Shown here: piece after piece, positions 35,051-46,228 of the stretch
Numbering within the stretch: the stretch's first letter is position 1
Layout: each line of letters begins with the position of its first letter
Source: Fomitopsis serialis
Lineage: Eukaryota; Basidiomycota; Agaricomycetes; Polyporales; Fomitopsidaceae
Assembly: GCF_022376445.1 (NCBI RefSeq)
Contig: NW_025954989.1
Coordinates: 1 to 64,000, forward strand
DNA: 64,000 nucleotides
Reading direction: 5' to 3'
Program-made: the position numbers and the translations under genes
Notes under the pieces: model-generated
What the model was told of the DNA's origin: nothing
What the model saw: only the letters and a program-made list of their open reading frames with translations
Database searches by the model: none

Positions 35051-36133
35051 GTGTTGGCAGATCCGCGGAGTCTGGACGCCGTACCAGTGAGTCGGCCTGG
35101 GTCGCTTTTTGCGCGGAAGCGAAGACACGAAGCTGCAGTCGTTGCAGACCACGCAAATGCTCATGTACAGAAGATGAAGGTTGAGGATACGACAGGGATA
35201 CGACTCGGAGGCAACAATCGGAGACTCCGACACAGAGTCTGGTCCCAGTATGGCATGCCCGAACTCTCCGGGGTGGTCCTCCCGGGCGGGCCGGTCGTCG
35301 ATCGAACCTCGATGGCGTGGGACACGGTGCGATGAGCGCAGGATGCACTGAGGAGGCATATGAGCGTCGGCCTTCACGTTGTACTTGCATACTTGCCCGC
35401 GACACTGCTGGTGTGCACATTTGCGCAACCGATGCTTAAGACCTGTGCATTACTCTTCGTACTCTACGGTCTCTGATGGGCCGTTGCCACCGCGTCTCCC
35501 AAGCTGAGAACATCGCGGAGCAAGCTTGCTGGGAGTAGTAATTTGAACATGATTCCGGTATGTCCATCTTGATTCGTGAGTCCGCATTATGCTGAGAAGC
35601 GCGTTCAATGACTAGTACATCCATTGCAACGGCCTTTCATGATCTGGCAGCAACGTGGAAGTCAGCTACGTATAGATCGTCTGTTCATGGCAAGATCTGG
35701 CCATGAGACCGCATCACGGAATCCTGAAGGCACAGAAAGCCGCCGGCCCGCCTTGGTCCCTTCTTGTCGTCAGACCGAAGCTCGCACCAGAACGTCAATC
35801 CTTCAAGCTCAAGATCTCAAGAGCTCATGCCTCAGCAAAAGCCAATAGATTGGAAACTTTGTCGCTTGTGCAGAGTTCTTGACACCGTCTTGATGAGTAG
35901 GCCCTTGGACACTTGAGGACCACTGTTCCATTGCGCTCATTCTCCGTGATCTCACACTGGCGGCGAAAACTGGTCTGCGTCACTTACAGTCACTTGATGA
36001 AACCCGTCACGCGGTCACGCCCTCCATCATGGAATCGTGAAACTCATTGCCGCAGAAGGCTTCCAGAAAGTCTGAGGCGCATATATAGGCGGACGCTCAA
36101 GTGAAGGACGTCGGACCGCAACACCTTGTCCAG
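35051..36133. other. Element flank and upstream part of duplicated block
   Basis: 35051-35700 has no gene I can support. From about 35700 the sequence is an inverted copy of DNA ending near 12860, upstream of GH30 copy 1, and so is probably the former promoter of GH30 copy 2. Confidence 0.4.
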
Positions 36134-36746
36134 ATGGCCGTCCGACTACTCACCCTTGTGCCGCTACTGTTCCTAGGGGTTCGCAGGGTTCAGATTACGT
36201 CCACGACGCGGCAGACTATCCATGGCGTTGGCGCGTCGGGAGCGTGGTGGACGCTTGACCTCGCGCTCTTTCCGGATGATGTTCGCCAGAACGTCTCCAA
36301 CCTGCTCTTGAACCAGAATAGTGGTATGTCTACCTCCGTTTCCATGGGACCGAAATATCTGGATTTCGTGCTATGCAGGTCTCGGCCTCACCGATTATCG
36401 ATACAACCTTGGAGGCGGTGGAGTCGGTATCACTACATGGGATAGGGCACCGGAGACTCCATACGTTAGGAAGTCAGACTGGCATCCCACCGTATGCCAT
36501 TGTGAACTTACTGGTTTGTGCTGTTCAGCGATGGCGTGTACAGCAGGTACTTACTACCTCAAGGAAGCTGCTCTGCAAGGTGTGCCCGTGTTCACGCTAT
36601 TCGTGAACAGTGCCGTGAGTGTGCTTTGTATCCCAAGTCTCTGGCGCGACTGACACTTAGCATGTAGCCGATGACTAGCAACAATCAAAGCTGTGGGGGC
36701 AACCTCGTCACGGAGCGCATCCCCGCATACGTGCAGTATCTCACCG
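36134..36746 (+). pseudogene. GH30 glycosidase copy 2, 5' part
   Basis: An inverted copy of the first four exons of the gene at 10.5-12.4 kb: signal peptide MAVRLLTLVPLLFLGV, GVGASGAWWTLDLALFPDD, YNLGGGGVGITTWDRAPETP, AGTYYLKEAALQGVPV. In exon 4, copy 2 lacks six bases relative to copy 1 (PMTSNNQS against PITMTSNNQS). Homology stops abruptly after the codons for VQYLT at 36746, where unrelated sequence coding for mS29 begins. The part encoding the acid/base region (DVVSHWKSEGVEFTHVSPMN) is absent from copy 2. Confidence 0.8.
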
Positions 36747-38114
36747 GTTCCCGGCTTCGCAGAATGAAGCTATGCGTGCGTTCGGTGTTCCGGACAGCCC
36801 ACTTCGCGACGTAAGCCCCTGTTTCATCATCAACTACTCTGTCTGACGCACAAGACTAGTTCCGGATACTTTCAAGGCCGTGCTCTGTCGTCCGGGACGT
36901 CACCATCAGTGCACTGAACATTCTGGACGGTGCTAGCGACAAGTCAAGTCGGGACACTAGACTGATCATGAGCGAGTCTTGATACCTCTTCGCTGCGAAA
37001 ACCACTAACGCTGCCTCGTAGCCGGACCGACTGGTTGTGGCAAGGGCTATCTGCTACTGCAGACAGTAGAAAATGCAGCACATAGTGACTGGATCGTGAT
37101 GTACATCCCGCGAGGTATGATCTCTCTCTATGAGCAGACACCCCTCTAATGCTTCTCAGGATTGCACCTCGTTGACTCGTCTAGGGACTAGGCCTATGAC
37201 GCGCGAACGCGGACATATTCTCAGCCAGCGTATTCCGACCAGCTGCTCCGCAGGTTCCTTAGTGTCAACGAGCGGCTCATCGAAACGCCAAAGACTCGGG
37301 AGCATGTCTCGCTGGAAAACGCTCCTGTGCCCGCTGGCTCCCCTCTTAGCGAGCTTGTAAAAGCAGGCGTACAGGACCCGGTCAATGCGCCTGTGGTTCT
37401 AGCTGTTCTGATGGATGAGCTGTCGCACCAGTCAACGTAATTATCCGTCTATCATTTCTGGGTGTCGGCTTATTTCTCGATAGATATCCTGTGCTGCTCG
37501 CCGTAGACGATATGCAGGCTATGTACGGCTACAGTCTGTACCGTGACGCGCACTACCGACAAATTATGGCGCAGCACCTGGCGATCCCGCGAATGATCCT
37601 TGAATACGCGAGCGGCAAGAAGGCTTTCGTACGTTCCATTTACTTTCCTACAGGCTGCTAACGCCTCATGCTTTGCTCTACTCAGCCACATGGTGCGGTC
37701 ATGGGAGCAGCAGGCACCCAGCATACTGCGTTCAAGATGCCATTCGAGCTGTGCGAAGCCCTTGGTCTGCCGCCGCCACGTCCTGCAGGGCCTTACACGA
37801 AGCGCTCGCCGGAGACTACGGAGTTCGCGCGGGGCCTGAAGAACTTTCCTGTGTCGCCGCGCATGAGCGTCAGCGAATCCGCGTCGCTTTTTGAGGTCTG
37901 GATGCAGGACAAGGCGCTGCACACGGGCGAAGTGCGCCTCAACGATGAGCTGCGATCTGGTGCGTTATGTCCTCTTGACTCTGGCTCTTGTGATTGATCT
38001 TGGTGTGGTGTAGTGCCAAACGACGAGCTGTTCATGTCCAAGTATGCCGAGGCTGACGGGAATCCCAGGGCGTTCGTGCAGAACGGGCTTTTGGCAACAC
38101 AAATGACGCTGTAG
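36747..38114 (+). pseudogene. Mitochondrial ribosomal protein mS29 (DAP3), truncated
   Basis: mS29/DAP3 is a GTP-binding protein of the mitochondrial small ribosomal subunit. Readable blocks: FPASQNEAMRAFGVPDSPLR, FRILSRPCSVVRDVTISALN, GPTGCGKGYLLLQ (P-loop), HSDWIVMYIPR, YSDQLLRRFLSVNERL, TYPVLLAVDDMQAMYG, AHYRQIMAQHLAIPRMILEY and a C-terminus ending QNGLLATQMTL. The mitochondrial targeting region and first exons are missing because the segment begins at the GH30 junction. The intron donor before the P-loop has lost its G (TGAGCG), and the codon expected to be Tyr in DYAYDARTRTYS is TAG near 37191. With a missing start, a splice defect and a nonsense codon it cannot make mS29. A functional copy should exist elsewhere in the genome. 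Confidence 0.85.
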
Positions 38115-38523
38115 ATTGGGTCTTAATGTCGTACTAATTACTCGTCCGCACATTTCACAGTGCATCCCATTTCCACGCGACGTTCTACGGTTTTTGATAT
38201 CGCGAGTGACAGGGCTAGACTCCCCTGCCGTACCACTGCCACGGTCGCGTGATAAGGCGGAGGTCAGGACTCGACGGCGTACAATCTCGTCGATGAATTG
38301 ATATTGACGCGTGTCCTTGCTCGTGGGCGGTCAGGAAGCTTCCTCCGCTTCGCGGGATCCTGCACGCAGGTCATATCCATCTGGAGACTCCGTCGATCTT
38401 GTCGTTATCACGTACGCGTGCAGATGTAGCCTAATATCCCGAGATACTGATATAATCGGGCTTCCTGGACATCGTTGAACGATATCCCTCCACTTCACTC
38501 AGCCAGCATACCACTGCGAGTAG
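38115..38523. other. Spacer between mS29 fragment and next gene
   Basis: No gene seen; likely the mS29 3' region plus the promoter of the following gene, consistent with both having moved together. Confidence 0.35.
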
Positions 38524-39695
38524 ATGAGTGTTGCCTCAGAAACCATTTCGGCGACGCATGGTATGTTCCGCGACGTCGTGATTATCCGTTCTCACTGTGA
38601 AGCAACCCGCAGGTCCACGGAGAAAGTTTTGGCCACGTCCTCAGAACATAATGAAACTGGGTTCATTTTCTCAGGCGATGGGACTCGGTCGCACGGACCC
38701 AAAGTTCACTCGGTTTACAGTGCGTTGCTTTTGTGAGATCAAGTCACCTTGAACTGACTTGGCCTTTCAATCACAAAGAGCGGCGTGCGGACGCTTGTGT
38801 CGGAACATCTAGATGTGTTGCAACTCTTTCAAGATCAAGACCCCGAGCGGTGGACCGCATTCTCTAACGAGGTGACCAGTATGGCTTCGACTTTGACAGG
38901 TGCCTCACACAGCTTTTGTCCCGGGCGCAGGTCGTAAGCCAGTTTCCATTCATCAAGACCGAATACGAAGACGCCTGGCCTATTGATGGATACACCCGTC
39001 GTTGGCTCAAGAGGATGCGGTGGAAGCACAAACAAGCGATGAAGAATGCCAATCAGGATCAACAAGGGGGACCCAATGAAGATGGAGACGCCGGTACCAT
39101 CCGCAAGAGTGGGCGGCTTCGCAGGAGCCGAGGAATGCCGCGGTTCGGCCCCATATCATTACCAATCGAGAAGGGTAAGTCAAGGGGATGAAATCCATGT
39201 TCGTTCATTGAATCTGAATCACCACCGACAGGTCCTATCGCCTGCTGAGTCGTCGAGCTCTAGTACGGCGTCTGACTCTGAGTCTACATATCGTGACACA
39301 CCTTCAGTGGGTCCGTCTGTATCGGTGAGAGTCCGCCGCCGCTCGTGTGAATGAGCACTCATCGCATTCTCTTCCAGGTAAGAACGGTCCATGCCATCCA
39401 GACCGCCCGTTCTGGGAAGGCCCCGGCTATGACCCGCCACCAAACTACCGCCTCCGCCGGTACAGCACCGAGCAAGCCACACGACGGGGTCATCCGTGCC
39501 TTCCTCCAGTCGCTGAACCCAGATCTAGAAGACCTCACGCACAAGTTCATCGGCGCGGGAATTGTCAACAAAACCTGTCTCATCGCTCTCGCGGGCATGC
39601 CCGACTGGGAAAAGGATAAGCTGCTCCGGGATGATCTGTCCCTTACGGCGTTCCAATCTCGGGTCGTTCGCGTCGGACTCGCAGACCTGTTGTAA
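38524..39695 (+). CDS. Uncharacterised Agaricomycete protein
   Basis: I know this type only as a hypothetical protein of Agaricomycetes. Exons join in frame: MSVASETISATH, GPRRKFWPRPQNIMKLGSF, SGVRTLVSEHLDVLQLF with PERWTAFSNE, then VVSQFPFIKTEYEDAWPID with GYTRRWLKRMRWKHKQ. A Ser-rich exon follows (VLSPAESSSSSTASDSES), then a last exon ending AFLQSLNPDLEDLTHKFIGA and RVVRVGLADLL. The basic TRRWLKRMRWKHKQ stretch follows a Trp-Pro motif. The C-terminal about 65 residues look like a small helical module. All splice sites are GT-AG with 50-65 nt introns. It is the only undamaged gene inside the inserted segment. Confidence 0.6.
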
Positions 39696-40913
39696 CCGTA
39701 GATGAGCGTGTGAGTGCTGTACGAAACGAATCGGAATAAGCGTTGTCGCACTTCGACCTTGTGTTACCGTTATGTGCATATCTGTTATCAAGACTAGTTT
39801 GTGCATCTCCACGGGAAGAGAGCTGTAGCGTTGAGGTACGTGATTTGGCTTCCTGATTACGTTGTATAGGCGTCGCTTTCTAATAACATTTCATATCAGG
39901 TAGTCGGGCACCCACCAGATGTGCGATATCACAACGGTAGCCCGACGTAATACATCCCGGTACGCCGTGCGTGGGCAGTGAAGATCGTTGTGTATTCTTT
40001 GCGAATCTCAATCGTGCCGCCCAGGATTAATGACAACGGTAGCCAAGCTGTCGATCCTCCCTCGTCAGTCGTGCTATCTTCAACCCATGTGTGAAGCTTG
40101 AAGTCGGGCTGATTGGACCTCCGTAGATAGATTCCAGTACCCATACCGCAAAACCCAGAACATACACACCGCCGAGGATCATCGAGCAGAGATGCCGCCT
40201 GTCACGGTGCCAGCTCTACTCGTCCGTTGCCTGTCAGCTCGCACTAACGTTGACTCCTGGTATGCAATCGTTGCTACTTATACCATGACAGACATGACAC
40301 CTCTGGATTGTTTGCTACCGTGCTACGGTTGTTCTTGATTCAAGCTCATGTTCGTGTTCAAGATTCTCTGTTATCTTGTGTCGATCCTCGAAGCACTGAC
40401 CTCGACTGAGACAGACTACGGCCTGAGTAATCTCTGCACGTGATCGTCCTGGATCGCGGACTACCGTGACATTCTTGTCGAAGAAGGCATTCTCGATGCA
40501 CTCAACTACGTTGTTATCACACCATGCTCAACCAGTCTCGAAAACCGAAGCTAGTAAGAGGAGTCACAGCGGCTGAGACCAGTGACCGAGATCGCGCACA
40601 TTCCCCCGCTGAGTCAGTCAGTCAGAATCGGGAAGCTCTCATCTAGAACTTTTCAGTCATAAGTATTGCGGGTATCGTCACTCTCGCCGCTATGCAGAAG
40701 ACATGTCTATGTCTGACGTCTATCTATCATTGCATTTCAACGCGGAGTGACAACGCATGATGCAATCCCAAGTTGTGTTATCACCGTGAAGTTCAGTAAG
40801 TCACAGCCGGGTTTTTGTGTGCGCGGGGGCTACTCATTTAATGGGTTGTTTTCAGGGTACTTTGGAGCCGGCTTACCGGCATGGCAAGGTACGAAACAGT
40901 TAGCGTACAGCGA
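39696..40913. other. No confident gene
   Basis: A 71-codon minus-strand frame at 39929-40144 encodes no motif I know. The right end, from about 40747, is open in frame with the GH30 fragment that starts at 40914, by chance or as a new 5' exon. Confidence 0.35.
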
Positions 40914-42070
40914 GCCCGACGACACTTTCGGCAGCTGCACTCAAGAGGGTATGCAGGTTGTCCCTCAACAGCGCGCGGAGGTTGTGACTACCCTCGCTGC
41001 ATCGCTGAAGGCAGCCGGCCTCTCTACGCAGGTCATCTCTGATGAATCTTCAGAAACAAGTCAGTCGGCTCGTTTCCCAAACGATGTGTGGGACCTTCTA
41101 AATGGGCTGTACAGCCAACTACTCGAACGACGAGCCGGTTTGGCTCAATACGACCGTGGGCGAGTCTTTAGGTGGGAACTGCCACCACCTGTACGATTTT
41201 GCAAGTGCGGCGACGCAACAAGAGGTCTTTGCGCACGGGCGCAACTTGAGCGGCGGCGTGCCAACCTGGTTCACGGAGATATGCTGTGAGTACGACGACG
41301 CTAGGATATTTGTTCAATTGACGTCATCTGGGATCAGGCTACAATGCGGCGAACTCAGATGATTCCGACAATCCTCTCGCCGAACTCACTTTCGGCTCGC
41401 AGTATGATCCTACAATGCTTAGCGGCCTCCGTATGGCGCATATTGTTTGACAGTCATTCACTTATGCAGAAGACTCGCATTGGTAAGTGGGCGTACATCG
41501 GTCGAATCCGTACCTATTAAATGTTATGTCTATTCCAAGGGACTGGTGGACTGCGCTCTCTAACGAAATAGGTTGCACGCTACGTGCTGGGATGGCATCC
41601 AGTCTAGTGGGAGGACGACGGTAAGACTCACTGCAGGATACCAGTTCCTCGTTGGCATGGCTGACTAGCCTTTGACCAGGTCTTCTCTACTACGACCCCG
41701 ACCACAGCGGCTCGCAGAACTACGACATCAAGGCTACCAAGCGCTACTCCGTGCTGAAGCACTTCACAAAGGGGGCTCCCGTCGGCTCCATCCGCCGCGC
41801 CGTCACGCCCGACTCTGACACCGACTACGACGCATGGCGCGTCCTCGCGTTCGACTACGACTCGTCCTGCGCGCAGTACAGCACGTGTGACCAGGTGCCG
41901 TACTCCGTCGTCGCGATGAACGCGCAGTGGAACGCCTCAAGCATCACTCTGTCGGGCGGCGGCACATTCGAGCTCACACAGCCCGTTACGATGCTCCGCA
42001 CGAGTGTGGCGGAGGACTACGCGGAGGTGCAGGTGCCAACTCGTGAGCGCGAATGGCAGTCTCTTTATTG
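40914..42070 (+). pseudogene. GH30 glycosidase copy 2, 3' part
   Basis: Homology to copy 1 resumes exactly at the exon start coding EPDDTFGSC, preceded by a usable AG. It continues through QVVPQQRAEVVTTLAASLKA, NDEPVWLNTTVGESLGGNC, VPTWFTEIC (probable nucleophile Glu), SGGGTFELTQPVTM and VAEDYAEVQVPT. In several places this copy keeps bases that copy 1 lacks. Near 42042 it has one base more (ACTCGTGAGC against ACTTTGAGC), so the frame ends early at 42068-42070 instead of reading APEMSVFTIFFQ. Lacking the 5' half and the Asn before the catalytic Glu, it should not make active enzyme. Confidence 0.8.
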
Positions 42071-43026
42071 ACGCGCCGGAGATGAGCGTCTTCACCATAT
42101 TCTTCCAATTGTGAGCCCTCGCCCTGACTACAAACAATAGTATTTATCATGCGGTACCTCACTAGAGGCCTGACGTGTTCTATATTCCAAATCTCGGGGT
42201 CTTCACGACAGAAGGCCTCGTCCAAGATGTTTTTTTTTCGTCCCGGTGGAATGGATAGCTCACATGGCAGCACCTCCGTAGGTGTTGGTGCGGTCCCCGT
42301 TTCTCGTCAGTATGGCGTTCGCATCCGCACCGCCCTCTTGTCTATACATTCGTCGCGTAGTTCCCCTCGTTCTCCGTGCATACAAAATTCACATGCTCGT
42401 ACCGCACATTACCAAAACTCACCCGTTGGAGGACGCCATGCCATACATCATCGATCATCCCTTGCTTGTGATGAAGCAGTCTTCGACAAAGAGAATGCGG
42501 CCTGCGGTCTGCGAGACATATGTGTTGTACGTCTTCTTGCAACATGCCCGCATCACTCGACGCAGAATGCGACTCGGAGTAGTAGTGCGTACTCTGTAGA
42601 TGTATTTTGTATCGATCGACGGCCCGAGGCTTGTTGTTCAACTATCATTGTCTAACTGGAGCACAATACATCCATCTGATTCTCCTGGCTTCGAGAAACC
42701 GTCATGCAGGTGCGGTATGTGATCATAAGTGAGCATGAACATCTTAGGTTCCCATGCCAGCGACGTCTCGACCCGTGTTCCAGCCATGGTCATTCTGCGC
42801 GCTGAGATCGCCGGACGGATTAATAGAGCGGTAATAACGATGACGACTCTGTACTCACGGCACGGCACTCCATGGGACAATACCTGCGAGGGTGCAGGGC
42901 AGCAAGGACGTCAATCTGTGCCACCTCTAGGACTCTCGATATCTTGACCTTCTCGCTGTGCCTCTCCTCCGGTATTTGGCTGCGTGGCCTGCGCACGATG
43001 GATTCTTTCCATGTCCTCACGCCAGA
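42071..43026. other. Junction between the two duplicated sub-blocks
   Basis: Between the GH30 3' end and the start of F-box homology (about 42800, matching about 15062 inverted) lie roughly 700 bp with no match in the first copy and no gene I can support. This would be the ring-closure zone if the copy passed through a circle. Confidence 0.4.
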
Positions 43027-44466
43027 CTATGAAATCTTGGTAATTATGCATGGTGCTATGAAGGGCACTGAGCTTTCCCCCGCAGTCTGAGTCAATAGTA
43101 TCACATACGTTAGTATACCTCGTCCTTCTGAGTGTGGCATCTTCTGCCTGGCGAGTTCATCCCACCGCTCTCGGAGTGCTGAACCCGGCTCCAGTGTGCC
43201 AGAGGTCCAGGTATCATCATGAGTGTCGAAGCCTAGACAGATGCCGCGTGACACGACAATACTGGAGAAGTGCTCCTCCTGCAGTATGCTGTCCAATCGT
43301 CCCAACACACTATCTTGCTCCATCGTCGTTAGCATTTCGCCCAGGTCATCGGCCATGTGGTCTGTCCGAATGACCAACATGACAGACATGGCCTGGAAGT
43401 GTTTTGAGGTGATGCGAGACAATATGTACGGGATCCAGGGCCACGCTGCATAGGGGTGATATAGGTGGATCTCCAACCTCCACAGGCGGTCGTGGTGTGA
43501 AAGGTTGTAGTGTCGCTCTATAGGCACGAATCAATCAGCCAATTGCTTCAGAGATAATGACATAAAACTTTCCGACAGTAGCATCAATTGTCCCATCAGG
43601 CATGGGAGTAGGATCGACCCAGAACCTGAGCCCAACCACATCCGCAGATGTGGAACTTGCATCCAGCAGAGTCTGACTGCGGCTGGCTGCCGACTCGGGG
43701 GGACCCGACTCGCCAACTACCGCAAGAATGAGAACACGCACGCGAGAAGCCCGGCTGATCTGCACGAGAAAGTCTTCGAGTTCTGGTGCAACCCATCGCA
43801 CTCCGAGATACTCCATGTTGGCACAGTTCAGCGGAAGAGAGCCGGGAAAGACCTGCTGTTTCTGCAAACAGTCGACATTGATGCATGATAACTCTCTCAG
43901 CCGCGGGAGTGCCGAAACGAGGCGGGACAGCAGGGAAACGCTGGACAAGGTAACGTTGATGATGTTCAGAGTGTTAATGGAGCTGAACCTGGATAGGTAG
44001 CCGACGTCCACCATTCGAACCGCGCCCGCGATCCATTTAGCATCTGTGATGGTGATCCTCGACAACCTGGGAGCCTTGCCAGCGAGCATGACGGCAAATG
44101 TCCCCATGTGCCCAATCGGCTGACGGTACCCAGGTAAGGCACCGGATATGATGACCTGTTGGACGGCCTCACGGAGGCGCGGTCTTTCACGAAGCGTCTT
44201 GAAGAGTGAGAGGACATCCTCCCGACGTCGTAGATGGATGCGTTGACGAAGATGGTACCACGTCAGGTAGTACCAGTCTTGGCATACGAGCGCGCAGGAC
44301 GCGAGAGTAGATAGATGTGGGTCGCTCGTCAGGGACACGTATTTGTGATCCACTCCGGTTGCTACGTGGTCGATAATTCGTCCACAGACCTCAACAGGAA
44401 GTTGCGGAATCGATGGACATCGAGGAATGCCCTCGGACGTTGCAGCTGTACTATATTCCTCATGTT
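43027..44466 (-). CDS. F-box protein with degenerate LRR tail, copy 2
   Basis: An inverted paralogue of the gene at 13372. It reads PSIPQLPVEVCGRIIDHVAT, CALVCQDWYYLTWYHLRQR and IGHMGTFAVMLAGKAPRLSR, then NMEYLGVRWVAPELEDFLVQ. After a short intron near 43545 (phase 0 into RHYNLSHHDRLWRLEIHLYH) the frame stays open through AWPWIPYILSRITS and DHMADDLGEMLTTMEQDSV to a stop at 43027. The tail that is frameshifted in copy 1 is intact here. The 5' end is less clear: relative to copy 1 four bases are missing just after the start (ATGAGGAATATAG), so the aligned ATG is out of frame and another start must be used. Function as for copy 1. Confidence 0.65.
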
Positions 44467-44860
44467 AAGACCATGTAACTCGCGTATGTGGACAACGAAA
44501 CTTACATCCAGTCGTCTTCCTCCATTTTGTTGGTGTCCGAGTGACCACGCAGCCTTCAAGTTCGTAGTACCGATGTCGATGAAGGCTCAAGACTTCGTGC
44601 GCGTGTGAGATCAATCGATCACCACGCAAACCCTCGACGACGGCGAAGATGCGCTACTTACATATGTAGGTAGGAGCTGGGTACCAGGGTAGGAGGACGT
44701 ACGATCGTCCCACAGAAGCCGCTGCTGACCCGCCTGTGCAGTGCACTCTTTTCGGCGAGGGGTCTAGCAATACTTATTTAGCTGTAACACCACGACGGTG
44801 CCACTTTACGTAATTTTCCATGTCTTGCTGCATACCCTCACGTCGTCTAACTTCGTCGCA
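44467..44860. other. End of duplicated block and D4 upstream region
   Basis: Similarity to sequence upstream of F-box copy 1 continues inverted to about 44735 (matching about 13130) and then stops. No ACGCGT palindrome is seen upstream of D4. Confidence 0.4.
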
Positions 44861-45426
44861 ATGACCTGGGTGCTTGGCTGGGTTGCTCAACAAACCGTTC
44901 TGTAGGAAGCTTTCCAAAGAGTTCAATCTTGCCACTGAGTCGGATCCCAATGACGTCGACCACGAGTGTGCAGCCGCCGAATTCATCGCACAGAAGACGG
45001 GATGGCCCTATCTCAAGGAGTGCTGGGTTGGCGAGTCCACCGAGCTCGTCTTCGGTGTCTACATAGACTACAGAAACAGAGCCCATCCTCCCAAGCGGAT
45101 CGAGCGGTCGCGCTCGCCACCTATCGAGCTCGCGGATAGGCTGGACGACTGGATGCCACTCATGTGCCAGTGCCACGTGAAGTGGTTCCGCTACGTGGAC
45201 GCGTCCTACTCGCCATTGGGAAGGGGAGAAATACTTGAGTGTGGACCTCCGGGAGGATGACGACTTGGGCGACACATCCAGGTTTGACCCATACACTCCC
45301 GGCAGCGCCGACGGGGATGAAGAGGACGATGCGTACAGCGATGACGGTGTGGAATACGGAGACGATGAAGGTTACGACGATGAGTCTGTCGGATGGGATG
45401 GGGGGATGTCCAACACGTGGAGGTAG
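44861..45426 (+). pseudogene. Acidic-tail family copy D4, two frameshifts
   Basis: Closest relative of D0 among the copies here. MTWVLGWVAQ is followed, one base out of frame, by NKPFCRKLSKEFNLATESDP, DHECAAAEFIAQKTGWPYLK, ELVFGVYIDYRNRAHPPKRI and DRLDDWMPLMCQCHVKWFRY. Near 45220 a second one-base shift is needed to continue GEKYLSVDLREDDDLGD and the short acidic tail (DGDEEDDAYSDDGVEYGDDE). Both shifts look like missing bases. All Trp codons are intact, unlike D0, so this may be a working gene with consensus errors rather than a dead copy. Confidence 0.55.
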
Positions 45427-46228
45427 GTGCTCAGTGCGACGGAAGTCTCGAATGCGAGAAGTGTGTCAATGTCTAGGAGGACGGCGTTAGGTATTTAGCT
45501 TCATGCACTCGTCGAAGGAAGATCGGGACGTTGACTTGTTGACTCGCAGATGCTCCCATGCCAGTGTCTATCAAGCAGACCAGACTGACAACACGATCGC
45601 CTGCAAGACGATCCTCCCATCTACCCACGCGCATACCGTTACCACAGACTCAGTCGTACTGCGGAGGACGAAGAAGCATAAGCGTTAAAACGTTGACGTC
45701 TCACTTTGGTACGTCTCATCAATCTCCACGCGAGGATATCCATGCTTACTTCTGTTGTAGCCCGCGCACTCTGTTCACGGCGTTGCCCACGGGTCCTTGA
45801 CAGCTCGAAAAATTCAATCTCTATCACCACGCCATTCCATCCTCATCCCGCGGACCACTGGCTCTCGCGATGCGTTCTATACCATCAATTGGTGCTCTAC
45901 TACCCTATGCCCACACACCCGAAGATCCTCCGAGTCGTATAATGTACATACTGTATCATACCTACGGTGTCGTACTATTCTCAGATGTGTTGTTGTGTTC
46001 CGCAACCATGCGCGAATAAGATAGGGTTGACCAAAAAATGCATGCCCGGTATCGCAAAGTTCCGTGAAGTAGTCGTGCGTTCGTTACAAGCGTTGTTGCA
46101 CAGACGTGCCTAGCGTTTTCATGCGCCTGTGACTGTGAACATTGAGATATATGATACATAAAATTGTTATGCACGTACTGGAATATAGTATAACCCAAGA
46201 GCCTCCCTGGCGAGTACCGAAATTTCAG
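45427..46228. other. Intergenic
   Basis: 3' side of D4 and 3' side of the convergent kinetochore gene. No gene or repeat that I can support. Confidence 0.4.

Larger units (their letters stand above)
36747..40913. other. 4.2-kb foreign segment inserted in GH30 copy 2
   Basis: Sequence between the two GH30 fragments has no match to copy 1. It carries a truncated mS29 pseudogene and an intact unknown gene in the same orientation, like a piece of a normal chromosomal locus. About 60 coding bases and one intron of GH30 were lost at the junctions. I find no terminal repeats or obvious target duplication at the ends. Confidence 0.7.
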
